Source of the DNA: Actinopolyspora xinjiangensis
GTDB taxonomy: Bacteria; Actinomycetota; Actinomycetes; Mycobacteriales; Pseudonocardiaceae
Direction: 5' to 3'
Assembly: GCF_900104475.1 (NCBI RefSeq)
Contig: NZ_FNJR01000008.1
Location: 62,001 to 126,000, forward strand
DNA: 64,000 bases
Positions 17,857 to 25,152 of this stretch are shown here, piece after piece. The position numbers and the translations under genes are program-made. Within the stretch, counting starts at the first letter, position 1. The number at the start of each line of letters is the position of its first letter. The notes beneath the pieces were generated by a model that was not told where the DNA came from, ran no database searches, and saw only the letters and a list, made by a program, of their open reading frames with translations.

Positions 17857-19601
17857 GCCGTTGTCTCCTCGAGTGACTGCGACTCGACGAACTCCCGGTA
17901 GGTCGAGCACGTTCCGAGGAGGTCGTCGTGGTTTCCTTCACCGACGACGGTGCCGCGGTCGAGCACCAGAATCCGGTCGGCTTCGGCGACCGACGCGATT
18001 CGCTGGGTGACTTGTACGACGCCCGCGTCGGCGGTGGCCCGCGCCAGGCCTCGCGCCACCTCGGCTTCGGTAGTGGCGTCCAGGGCCGAGGTGACGTCGT
18101 CCAGGAGGTAGTAGTCCGCGTCGGCGACCAGGGCTCGGGCCAGACAGAGGCGTTGCCGCTGTCCGCCGGAGAAGTTCGTACCACCGGGAGCCACCGGGGA
18201 ATCGAGCCCCGCGGGCAGGTCGGTGACGATCCGCTCGGCTCTGGCCCACCGCAAGGCTTGCCACAGTCGCTCTTCGTCCGCGTCGGGTTTTCCGTAACTG
18301 AGCGCGGAACGGATCGTCCCCGAGAAGAGGTAGGGACGCTGGGGCACCAGGACGACTCGACGTCGCAGGTCGACGAGATCGGCGCTCTCCAGGTCTGTCC
18401 CGTCCAGACTGATCTGTCCACTGTCGATACTGATCTGCCGGGAGATCGCTTGCAGCAGCGTCGTCTTCCCGCTGCCGGTGGAACCGACGACCGCGAGGCG
18501 CTCGCCCGGACGTACCCGCAGCTCGACTTCGCGCAGTGCGGGCTGCTCCGCACCCGGATGGCGCACGGTGGCTCCTCGGACCTCGATCCCGAGCTCCGGA
18601 TCGCGCCACGGTGTTCCCCCGGCGACGGTGGTGCTCTCGGGTGGGGTGTGCAGCACCTCGGCGATGCGCTGGGAGCTCACCCGCGCTCGCGGCAACAGCA
18701 TGACGACGGTCGAAGCCATGAGGACAGCCGACATGAGCATAAGCAGGTAGGAAATGAAGGCGAGGACCGATCCGACGCCTATCTCCCCGGCGGCGGCTTG
18801 GTGCCCACCGAACCAGACGACCGCCACCGCTCCGAGGTTCATCAGCAGCGCGACGATCGGACCGAAGGAGAGGTAGAGACGCCCGACGCTCAGAGAGGTG
18901 TCGATGAGAGCGCTGTTGACCTGCTCGAAACGCCGCTGCTCGTGATCCTCCCGGTTGGCCGCGCGCACATCCCGCAATCCGGTGAGCTGTTCGCGCAGCA
19001 CCGCGTTGACGCGATCGATCTGGGGCTGCATGCGCCGGTACTTGGGAAGCGCCAACCAGGCGAAACCGAGCACCACCAGGACCAGTGCGGGTACCGCGAC
19101 CGCCATGAGCCATGTCAGGCGCGGCTCCTCGCGCAGGCCCATCACCACAGCGCCGATCATGGTGATCGGTACCGTCAGCACCGTGGTGCACATCGTCAGC
19201 ACCAGCATCTGGACCTGGACGACGTCGTTTCCGCAACGCGTGATCAGAGAGGCGGGGGTGAACCCTCGCACGTCCGCGGTGCCGAGCCTCATCACGTGCT
19301 GGAAGAGGGCGGCACGCAGGTCGCGGGCGATCCGGACGGAGATGTAGGCGCCGAGGGCGGTGGCCGTTCCGGCGATGAGCAACTGCAGCACCGCCAGCAC
19401 CGCCATGACCGATCCGAGGCGCCAGACCGTGTCCAGATCCCCACGGGTCACGCCCTCGTCGATGATGCGCGCGTTCAGGTGCGGCAGGTACAGGGTGCCC
19501 GCGACGCTGAGGGTCTGCAGAACGCCCAGCGCCACCAACGGCCACGCGGCCGCCCGCAGGTGGGGACGTAGCACGGACCGGGTGGGCGAGGGCGTGCGCA
19601 T
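17853..19601 (-). CDS. ABC exporter, degenerate-NBD half (LanT2)
   Basis: A 582-residue half transporter with six membrane helices and a C-terminal ATPase. Walker A (GSTGSGKTT) and signature (FSGGQRQR) are normal. The Walker B catalytic Glu is Asp (YYLLDDVTSALD), and the switch His is Gln (VVQVTQRIASV). Its own Walker site is therefore the degenerate one of a heterodimer, as in TM287/288-type exporters. It is the first gene of the exporter pair, 208 bp downstream of the last precursor gene and beyond a terminator-like hairpin. The role is export of the cluster product or self-protection. Confidence 0.88.
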   Translation of the reverse strand: MRTPSPTRSVLRPHLRAAAWPLVALGVLQTLSVAGTLYLPHLNARIIDEGVTRGDLDTVWRLGSVMAVLAVLQLLIAGTATALGAYISVRIARDLRAALFQHVMRLGTADVRGFTPASLITRCGNDVVQVQMLVLTMCTTVLTVPITMIGAVVMGLREEPRLTWLMAVAVPALVLVVLGFAWLALPKYRRMQPQIDRVNAVLREQLTGLRDVRAANREDHEQRRFEQVNSALIDTSLSVGRLYLSFGPIVALLMNLGAVAVVWFGGHQAAAGEIGVGSVLAFISYLLMLMSAVLMASTVVMLLPRARVSSQRIAEVLHTPPESTTVAGGTPWRDPELGIEVRGATVRHPGAEQPALREVELRVRPGERLAVVGSTGSGKTTLLQAISRQISIDSGQISLDGTDLESADLVDLRRRVVLVPQRPYLFSGTIRSALSYGKPDADEERLWQALRWARAERIVTDLPAGLDSPVAPGGTNFSGGQRQRLCLARALVADADYYLLDDVTSALDATTEAEVARGLARATADAGVVQVTQRIASVAEADRILVLDRGTVVGEGNHDDLLGTCSTYREFVESQSLEETTA

Positions 19602-19726
19602 GGTCGGCTCCAGTCGATCCGGTCGGCTCGGGTGCGGCTCGTGACTTCGTGCTGACCAACCTAGGCAGCGCGGCCGTCACGCGGATCCGACTGCGGGACG
19701 ATGTCGCCGCTCCGCTCCAGGGAGGA

Positions 19727-19770
19727 GAAAATCCCGCTCCGTCTCCGCTGCCTGTCGTAGCCGGAGCGGG
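19727..19770 (-). terminator. Attenuator/terminator between precursor array and exporter
   Basis: On the minus strand CCCGCTCCG pairs perfectly with CGGAGCGGG (19762-19770 with 19733-19741), followed by ATTTTCT. This is one of the few hairpins here with a real T-run. It lies about 40-80 bp after the last precursor stop and ahead of the exporter genes. It would keep precursor mRNA abundant relative to transporter mRNA. Confidence 0.65.
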
Positions 19771-19809
19771 GTTTCTCGTCCCGGTTCTCCCGTGCTCTGC
19801 CGTATTCCG

Positions 19810-19977
19810 TCAGCAGCCGTGCTCGAAGGTGTTCTGCACCGAGGCGGCCGAGACGAGCGAGCAGGGCACGGACGAGGTGGCGGTCGGCGTGACGGCGGGC
19901 GCCTCGTCCTCACCAGCGTGCAGCTCGGCGGCGTTGGTGTAAGCGGCGTAACCGGCGATGAGATCCTGAGTGCTCAT
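19810..19977 (-). CDS. lanA4: Class V lanthipeptide (lanthidin) precursor, copy 4
   Basis: A 55-residue precursor. The leader MSTQDLIAGYAAYTN...AVTP (about residues 1-34) is shared with three sister genes. The predicted core begins SSVPC (35-39) and ends NTFEHGC (49-55). Cys39 can ring with a dehydrated N-terminal Ser. Thr50 and Cys55 form a T-x4-C pair suited to AviMeCys after oxidative decarboxylation of the terminal Cys. The pattern matches cacaoidin (SSAPC ... TASWGC). Ribosome site GGAGAGAG four bases before ATG. There is no Tyr at core position 8 and no glycosyltransferase gene nearby, unlike cacaoidin. The leader/core border is inferred by analogy. Confidence 0.9.
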   Translation of the reverse strand: MSTQDLIAGYAAYTNAAELHAGEDEAPAVTPTATSSVPCSLVSAASVQNTFEHGC

Positions 19978-20063
19978 AACTCTCTCCTTATGAATCGACC
20001 GAAGGGACGGCGACCCGCGATCCGGGCGAGTGCCGCCCCTTCGGAACCAACGTGCGAGCTGAT

Positions 20064-20231
20064 TCAGCAGCCGTGGTCGAACGTGTTGTCGACCGAGGCG
20101 GCCGAGATGAGCGAGCAGGGCACGGACGAGGTGGCGGTCGGCGTGACGGCGGGCGCCTCGTCCTCACCAGCGTGCAGCTCGGCGGCGTTGGTGTAAGCGG
20201 CGTAACCGGCGATGAGATCCTGAGTGCTCAT
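20064..20231 (-). CDS. lanA3: Class V lanthipeptide (lanthidin) precursor, copy 3
   Basis: A 55-residue precursor, identical in leader to copy 4. Its core starts SSVPCSLISA and ends VDNTFDHGC. It differs from copy 4 at only three core residues: Val to Ile, Gln to Asp and Glu to Asp. It keeps Cys39, Thr50 and Cys55 for the two predicted rings. Ribosome site GGAGAGAG. Products of copies 3 and 4 should be close congeners. Confidence 0.9.
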   Translation of the reverse strand: MSTQDLIAGYAAYTNAAELHAGEDEAPAVTPTATSSVPCSLISAASVDNTFDHGC

Positions 20232-20318
20232 AACTCTCTCCTTATGAATCGACCGAAGGGACGGCGACCCGCGATCCGGGCGAGTGCCACCTTCGCTGGA
20301 AAATAACGGGAAAACCGC

Positions 20319-20486
20319 TCAGCAACCGCTGTTCAAGGTTTCCGTGACCGAGGCACCGACCGTGACCCCGCAGGGGAACGACGACGTGGTGCTCGGCGTG
20401 ACGGCGGGCGCCTCGTCCTCACCAGCGTGCAGCTCGGCGGCGTTGGTGTAAGCGGCGTAACCGGCGATAAGATCCTGAGTGCTCAT
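20319..20486 (-). CDS. lanA2: Class V lanthipeptide (lanthidin) precursor, copy 2
   Basis: A 55-residue precursor with the common leader. The core differs from copies 3-4: SSFPCGVTVGASV, then TETLNSGC. Cys39, Thr50 and Cys55 are at the same positions, so the two-ring plan is preserved while the middle and hydrophobic positions change. Ribosome site GGAGAGAG. Expressed together with the other subtype, it may give a two-component mixture or independent congeners. Confidence 0.9.
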   Translation of the reverse strand: MSTQDLIAGYAAYTNAAELHAGEDEAPAVTPSTTSSFPCGVTVGASVTETLNSGC

Positions 20487-20570
20487 AACTCTCTCCTTAT
20501 GAATCGACCGAAGGGACGGCGACCCGCGATTCGGGCTGCCCCCCTCCCCGGAAAATAAGGGGAAAGCTGC

Positions 20571-20738
20571 TCAGCAACCGTTGTCGACGGTTTCGGCGAC
20601 CGAGGCGCCGACCGAGACCCCGCAGGGGAACGACGACGTGGTGGTCGGCGTGATGGCGGGCGCGTCGTCCTCACCAGCGTGCAGCTCGGCGGCGTTGGTG
20701 TAGGCGGCGTAACCGGCGATGAGATCCTGAGTGCTCAT
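20571..20738 (-). CDS. lanA1: Class V lanthipeptide (lanthidin) precursor, copy 1
   Basis: The first precursor of the array, 55 residues. The leader has two changes (EDD for EDE, AITP for AVTP). The core begins SSFPCGVSVG and ends AETVDNGC, again with S-S-x-P-C and T-x4-C. Ribosome site AGGGGAGA; unlike the later copies it has a unique upstream region with two dyads (20773-20787, 20809-20823) that probably holds the array promoter. Confidence 0.9.
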   Translation of the reverse strand: MSTQDLIAGYAAYTNAAELHAGEDDAPAITPTTTSSFPCGVSVGASVAETVDNGC

Positions 20739-20970
20739 GATTCTCCCCTGGTTTCGTGATGTAGTGACGGAGGAACCTCGGAGGTTCTCCTGCGAGGCCG
20801 TCCGTGACCTCGTTGAGAACGAGATTAGGAAGCGCCGAAATCATCACTCATCGGCCGCGCGGACCATCTGTACGTCTCCGTCGCACTCACGACGTGGTTG
20901 TCCCCGACTCAGCGATCGAGCTCCTCCGCCGTGTCGATTTCGGATGCCCCTCCAGAGGCGTCGCCGCTGG
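20739..20970 (-). promoter_or_regulatory. Upstream region of precursor array with two dyads
   Basis: 232 bp between the M16 gene stop and the first precursor. It contains GAACCTC-G-GAGGTTC (20773-20787) and CTCGTT-GAG-AACGAG (20809-20823). These symmetric sites lie where a promoter for the array is expected and could bind the cluster response regulators or the Xre protein. I could not fix a clear -35/-10 pair. Confidence 0.45.
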
Positions 20971-22251
20971 TCACGATGGCCGTGCGACCACCTCGACCCG
21001 CCGTTCAGAACCGAGGTAGCGGCGACCCGCCGCCGCTACCTCGGCAGGCTGGAGGTCGGCCGCGGCATCGGCGTGGCGTTCCCACATGCCGAGGGTCTCA
21101 CCACCGAACACCACCGACGCGGCGGCGCCCGCGAGGGCCGATGGAGTCGACAGCCCCACGGTGACGGCGTTGGTGGAGTAACGCACCGCGGCTTTCAGCT
21201 CCTCCGCTTCCGGACCACGACGACACAGCTCGTCGACGGTCTCGGTGACGATGCCGCGCACCGCTTCGATCCGGTCTGCGGGACACTCGAGGGACACGAC
21301 CAGGGTGGCGGCATCGGCGAGCACCTCGAACCCTCCGGTTACCCCGTACACGTCACCCCGACGCTCGCGGAGTTCCTGGTTGAGACGCGAACCGAAGTAT
21401 CCGCTCAGGCACATGCTGAGCTGTTGCAACGCCGGGTGGTCCGGGTGCTGGCGCACCGGAGCGGGAGATCCCAGCCGCAGCGAGGCGATCGGCTCGTCGG
21501 ATGGGAGCCGAAGGACGGTTCGTGTCCCACCCTGGGGAGCGGCCTCATGATCGTCCGGTCGAGCCGCGGATCGACACAACGTCCGGGATGCACGTGTGAC
21601 CGGTTCCGCGAGCCGGGGCCAGACCACGTCCCAGTGCCGGCCCCGGTCGGTGCCGAGGTCTCCTACGACCACCACCGTGGCTCCGTCGAGTGTCAGCACA
21701 TCGGCGGCGACCCGGCACATCTCCGCCGCCTCCGGGGCCTCGGCGAGCACCCCGGTGAAGTCGTCCGTCGAATGGACGGTACGCGCGTAAGGGTGGTCCG
21801 CTCCCCAGCGGAGGCGGGCGAGACTCGGCTGCAGCAACACCTCGCGGTGTCCCGCTACCTGAGCGAATCGGGTGGCCTCGGCACGAAACACGTCAGCCAC
21901 GGCCTCGTCGGTGTAGTCGGGTCGGACCAATCGCCCGAACAGCTCCGACAGCGCCCAGTCGAGTTGGGCGGAAGGCACGGTCGCGGTGAGGTGGAACCGA
22001 TCGACCGCCGTGCCGCCGGTGATGCTGCCGCCCCTGCGCAGCACCCGCTCGTCGTGACCGGCCAGGTTCCGGTCTTCCGGACCGAGCGGCAGCAGGCGTC
22101 CCAGCAACTGGGTCAGCGCCGCTTCTCGACGGGAGTGACGGACCAGGGGAAGTACTACGCGTATCTCCGTGAAGGTGGCTCCGGGCCAGTCGACGGCGAC
22201 CAGATCGGTGCCGTCCTGGGTGCGTTCCTGTCGGTGCGCCGGCAGTCTCAT
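20971..22251 (-). CDS. M16B peptidase-like subunit lacking zinc site (LanP2)
   Basis: A 426-residue protein with two M16 (insulinase/pitrilysin) lobes. The N-terminal lobe lacks any HxxEH; the equivalent region reads LPLVRHSRREAAL. The C-terminal lobe keeps the R/Y substrate-binding motif GSRLNQELRERRGDVYG (about residues 287-303). It should act with the zinc-bearing partner as a heterodimeric peptidase. Class V lanthipeptide clusters such as lexapeptide encode a comparable M16B pair for leader removal. The start ATG at 22251 overlaps the partner's stop (ATGA); the longer frame to 22455 is a shadow of the partner gene. Confidence 0.87.
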   Translation of the reverse strand: MRLPAHRQERTQDGTDLVAVDWPGATFTEIRVVLPLVRHSRREAALTQLLGRLLPLGPEDRNLAGHDERVLRRGGSITGGTAVDRFHLTATVPSAQLDWALSELFGRLVRPDYTDEAVADVFRAEATRFAQVAGHREVLLQPSLARLRWGADHPYARTVHSTDDFTGVLAEAPEAAEMCRVAADVLTLDGATVVVVGDLGTDRGRHWDVVWPRLAEPVTRASRTLCRSAARPDDHEAAPQGGTRTVLRLPSDEPIASLRLGSPAPVRQHPDHPALQQLSMCLSGYFGSRLNQELRERRGDVYGVTGGFEVLADAATLVVSLECPADRIEAVRGIVTETVDELCRRGPEAEELKAAVRYSTNAVTVGLSTPSALAGAAASVVFGGETLGMWERHADAAADLQPAEVAAAGRRYLGSERRVEVVARPS

Positions 22252-23513
22252 GTCGCGTCCGCTTCCGATGGCAGGACCAGAATCGATCCGACGGCTTGCC
22301 CGAGGAGGTGCTCGGCCGCCGCGCCTAGGAGGTCGCGGTCCAGGGCGCGGGCGGGGTCGACGGTGTGGTCGAAGAGAGGGTCCCCGAACAGGAGCTGAGT
22401 CGCGCCCAGCCGCCGGGCGCGGTGTGCGGGACGTTCGGCGCGCTGGTACTGCCACAGCCGCAGCCGCGCCGGGGCGGTTTCCAGCACGGCTGGACGCGGT
22501 CTCCCATCACGCCAGGGCGCGAGGAGTTCGCGCACCATCTCGATGAGCTGGTCCCCGCCAACCCCGTGGCGCGGATGGGTGGAGAGCACCAGGGGATCCG
22601 GGGAGCGCGCGTCGGCGGGCGTGCCGAACCAGCCGGAACGCGCGGTGATTCCGGCGGCGGGGTCGTGGACGGGCAACAGCGTCGCCAAAGCGGTGCATGC
22701 CGCGAACACGAGGGGGTTTCGTCGTGGGTCCGGCAGCCGGAAACCGACCGCCCACACCGGCTCCGGGATGTTGCGGGCCCGGACCACCTCGTGCCGGTCC
22801 CGCTGTCGGGGCGGTTCCGAGACGTCGATCTCCCCTTCGTCGCTGTCGGGGCTGGCCGGGATCGCGCTCAGCGACTCGCGCGCCGCCGCGAGAGCGGAAG
22901 GCCTGAGATCCCCTTCGAGCGTGACGACTATCCGGTGGGGCGCGTACCAGGTCGCGAAGAACCGCGCGGCGTGCCCGGGTGTCACCGTGGCCAGGGTGTC
23001 GAGATCACCGTAGCCGTCGTGAATGTTGGGGTGAGTGGAGTACATGGTCGGAGGGAGGAAACGCCAGGGAAAGCCCCCGTAGGGCGTGGCACCGACCTGT
23101 TCGAGCTCGGCCCGGATCACACCGAGCTGGGTGCGCAGCGTCTCCGGGTCGAGCCGGGGCTCCGACAGGCGATCGGCTTCGAGTCCCACCACCTCGCCGA
23201 GCGCGTGAGCGGGTACGACGTCGAACAGCTCCGTGTAGTCGTGCCGGGTGTGCCCCCCGACTCGGCCGCCGACGCTTTCGACCGCCGCGAAGTGACCGCC
23301 GGGGGCGACGTTGGCACTGCCACCGAACATCAGGTGTTCGAAGAAGTGGGCCATGCCGGAGTAGTCGGCCGGTTCGGATCGGAATCCCACCCCGACATGG
23401 ACGGCGACTGTGGCCACCCCGGTGGTAACGGCCGGAGCGGTGACGAGCGTGAGCCCGTTCGACAGGATCTCGACACTCGGGGTGGCGCGGTCCGAATAGC
23501 TCACTTGACTCAC
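22248..23513 (-). CDS. M16B zinc peptidase, catalytic subunit (LanP1)
   Basis: A 421-residue catalytic half of the leader peptidase. The inverted zinc motif HFFEH is at residues 56-60, with the expected downstream Glu (VIRAELEQ). Otherwise it has the usual beta-alpha M16 fold elements (VGVGFRSEPADYSGMAHF, DYTELFDVVP). The R/Y substrate clamp is in the neighbouring protein, so activity needs both. The GTG start at 23513 overlaps the GPP34 stop by four bases (GTGA); a second GTG lies three codons later. The longer frame to 24224 overlaps the GPP34 gene and is rejected. Confidence 0.88.
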   Translation of the reverse strand: MSQVSYSDRATPSVEILSNGLTLVTAPAVTTGVATVAVHVGVGFRSEPADYSGMAHFFEHLMFGGSANVAPGGHFAAVESVGGRVGGHTRHDYTELFDVVPAHALGEVVGLEADRLSEPRLDPETLRTQLGVIRAELEQVGATPYGGFPWRFLPPTMYSTHPNIHDGYGDLDTLATVTPGHAARFFATWYAPHRIVVTLEGDLRPSALAAARESLSAIPASPDSDEGEIDVSEPPRQRDRHEVVRARNIPEPVWAVGFRLPDPRRNPLVFAACTALATLLPVHDPAAGITARSGWFGTPADARSPDPLVLSTHPRHGVGGDQLIEMVRELLAPWRDGRPRPAVLETAPARLRLWQYQRAERPAHRARRLGATQLLFGDPLFDHTVDPARALDRDLLGAAAEHLLGQAVGSILVLPSEADAT

Positions 23514-24145
23514 CCGTCGGTGATGCTCGTGTAGATCGCGTAGCCTACGGCGACATCGATGACCCGGGTCGCTGTTCGCGGCACCGGTGTCCGCTCCGCC
23601 CGCTCGGCGAGTTCCTGGAGCCGGGCTCGCTGGCCGCTGTCGAACTCGTGGCGCGAGTGGAGACGAGCCTTCACCAACAGGCGGGCCAGAGCCGGCAGCC
23701 GGGGGTCGCTCTCGGCGTCCGGGCCGCACAGCGCGTCGGTCAGGGCCTGTTTGACCTCGGGATCGACCTCGTGCCGGTCGTAGCCGAACAACCCCAGCAG
23801 CTTGCCACGGTCGTAGTTGAGGACACCGGCGGTGGCGGCCGCGTTCTGCTGCACGGCCAGCGCCTCGCGGCGCTGTTTGATCCAGGAGGCCACACCGACG
23901 GGGTGACCGGCCAGTGCGCTGGTCACTTCGGTCACCCAGTCGCGTTCTCCGACGGCGGGCGCGTCCACGATGACCCGCTCGTCCTCGATGTGGGCGTGTC
24001 CCGCCACCACGAGCTCGGCTAGCTCGGCGGTGGCGGTGAGTGCCTGGGGGCGGGCGGTCTCGAACGGCCGACCGTTGTCGGCGTGCAGGAAGGCCATGAG
24101 GGCCTCGGGCAGAGTCAGGGACGAGACGAGGTGGTGCGTGGTCAT
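23510..24145 (-). CDS. GPP34 (GOLPH3-like) family protein
   Basis: A 211-residue protein with the GPP34 hallmarks: an LTLPEALMAFLH N-terminal helix, AELVVAGHAHIEDERVIV, a KQRREALAVQQNAAATAGVL hairpin, and a C-terminal LLVKARLHSRHEF segment. In eukaryotes the fold binds phosphoinositides and retains membrane enzymes. Actinomycetes have many homologues of unknown role. Here it is coupled to the M16 pair, so it may anchor peptidase or exporter at the membrane (inference). Start ATG at 24145 after GGAGAGG. Upstream frame extension has no ribosome site. Confidence 0.82.
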   Translation of the reverse strand: MTTHHLVSSLTLPEALMAFLHADNGRPFETARPQALTATAELAELVVAGHAHIEDERVIVDAPAVGERDWVTEVTSALAGHPVGVASWIKQRREALAVQQNAAATAGVLNYDRGKLLGLFGYDRHEVDPEVKQALTDALCGPDAESDPRLPALARLLVKARLHSRHEFDSGQRARLQELAERAERTPVPRTATRVIDVAVGYAIYTSITDG

Positions 24146-24224
24146 GTCGACCTCTCCTTCGTGATTGCCGATAGCCCCCTCGGGGCAGGGCCGGACGCGG
24201 AGCCGCCCGGGCGAGGAGTCCCAC

Positions 24225-24713
24225 TCAGCTCTGGAGGAGATCCTGGTCGGTCGGGTCGGCGTCCTCCACCGGATCGACGGCGTCACGCAGCCGCCAGGCG
24301 AGGAAGAACGAGGGACCGGCCGCCGCGGGCAGGAACGCGGCCAACATGAGTTCGTGGGACTGCAGGAGCAACGCGTCGTGCCCCCGCTCGGTGAACGCCG
24401 CGACGACCGAGGGTCCGAGGTAGAGCACGAGCGCCCCGCCGAGCGCGGCGTAGTACCCGAAGGTACGGGCCTGGTTGCGCTGGGTCAGCTCGTACTCGTC
24501 GATCTCGCTCGCACGCCGTTCGGCGATGTCGCGGGTGAGTATCCGGCAGAAGATCCACGTCGCGATGACGAGGCCGAGACTGAGGCCCCATACCCAGGAG
24601 TGCGTCCGTGACGCTATCGAGGCGCCAGTGAACACCACCCAGGACAGCAGGCCGACCGCCACTGCGGCCATGGCCCAGTGACGGGACGGGTGCGGGCGCG
24701 CGGTGCGGCTCAT
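24225..24713 (-). CDS. Four-helix membrane protein coupled to Xre regulator
   Basis: A 162-residue integral membrane protein with four predicted helices in two pairs, separated by a charged cytoplasmic segment (RILTRDIAERRASEIDEYELTQ, partly quoted: AERRASEIDEYELTQRNQ). Its start overlaps the Xre regulator stop by four bases (ATGA). Small membrane proteins coupled to Xre-type regulators are common in actinomycete clusters and may sense membrane state or give immunity. The family was not recognised. An acidic C-terminal tail (EDADPTDQDLLQS) is likely cytosolic. Confidence 0.75.
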   Translation of the reverse strand: MSRTARPHPSRHWAMAAVAVGLLSWVVFTGASIASRTHSWVWGLSLGLVIATWIFCRILTRDIAERRASEIDEYELTQRNQARTFGYYAALGGALVLYLGPSVVAAFTERGHDALLLQSHELMLAAFLPAAAGPSFFLAWRLRDAVDPVEDADPTDQDLLQS

Positions 24714-25006
24714 ACCTGGTCTCCTCTCGTGGCACCGGTGTCGGGACGGCCGTAGGCCGCGGTGATCGACTGGAACGGTTCTCGACTGAATACCGCCTCG
24801 ATGGGCAGGCCGAACACGTCACAGATGCTCATGGCGAGCAACAGGCTGGGGTAGTGATCGCCCCGCTCCAGCGCACCGATGGTCTGCCTGTTCACACCGA
24901 CGTGCTCGGCGAGAGCGGCGCGACTCATTCCCACCTCGGCGCGGACAACGGCGACGCGGTTGTAGATGCGCCGACCTTCGTCATCCCGACGGGCACTGCG
25001 AGCCAT
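24710..25006 (-). CDS. Xre-type helix-turn-helix regulator
   Basis: A 98-residue DNA-binding protein. The HTH spans VAVVRAEVGMSRAALAEHVGVNRQTIGALERGD, quoted in parts: MSRAALAEHVGV and NRQTIGALERG, then YPSLLLAMSICDVFGLPIEAVF. It matches the short Cro/YozG-like regulators usually paired with small membrane proteins. The promoter TTGCTT-17-TAAACT puts transcription start at or near the ATG, suggesting a leaderless mRNA. It leads the left operon (membrane protein, GPP34, M16 pair) and likely binds the dyads in the divergent region it shares with the ABC transporter operon. Confidence 0.85.
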   Translation of the reverse strand: MARSARRDDEGRRIYNRVAVVRAEVGMSRAALAEHVGVNRQTIGALERGDHYPSLLLAMSICDVFGLPIEAVFSREPFQSITAAYGRPDTGATRGDQV

Positions 25007-25013
25007 ACGGCTA

Positions 25014-25042
25014 GTTTATGCAACAGAGGACCGAAAAAGCAA
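25014..25042 (-). promoter_or_regulatory. Promoter of the Xre-led operon
   Basis: On the minus strand: -35 TTGCTT (25037-25042), 17-bp spacer, -10 TAAACT (25014-25019), seven bases before the ATG. The short distance suggests leaderless transcription. Confidence 0.5.
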
Positions 25043-25043
25043 G

Positions 25044-25087
25044 CATCTTGACAGAAGAACCTGAAAAGATGTTGTGTTAACCCAACA
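25044..25087. promoter_or_regulatory. Two adjacent dyad operators in the divergent promoter region
   Basis: Dyad 1 (25044-25071): CATCTT and CAG are mirrored by CTG and AAGATG about one centre, covering TTGACA (25048-25053), a candidate -35 for the rightward operon. Dyad 2 (25070-25087): TGTTGTGTTAACCCAACA, with one mismatched pair. They lie next to the Xre promoter, so one repressor could control both operons. Confidence 0.6.
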
Positions 25088-25152
25088 GCTTGTTTAGCGT
25101 ACACGACAAGACGGGCCGTACCGCCCGTCGCCGGCGATCCAGAAGGAGAACC

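Larger units (their letters stand above)
19810..20738 (-). repeat. Tandem array of four precursor genes with repeated spacers
   Basis: Four 168-bp genes repeat every 252-255 bp. Spacers of 84-87 bp are also near-identical, sharing GAATCGACCGAAGGGACGG and the GGAGAGAG ribosome site. The leader and spacer are more alike than the core-coding ends. This indicates recent duplication with selection for core diversity, or gene conversion of the leaders. Copies 1 and 2 form one core subtype, copies 3 and 4 another. Confidence 0.92.

Noticed and set aside
19810-20738. CRISPR-like array of regular repeats
   Set aside because: The period is about 255 bp and each unit contains an open reading frame with ribosome site. 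These are duplicated precursor genes.
22252-22455. N-terminal extension of the second M16 protein
   Set aside because: It lies wholly inside the partner gene in another frame. The ATGA overlap at 22248-22251 marks the real start.
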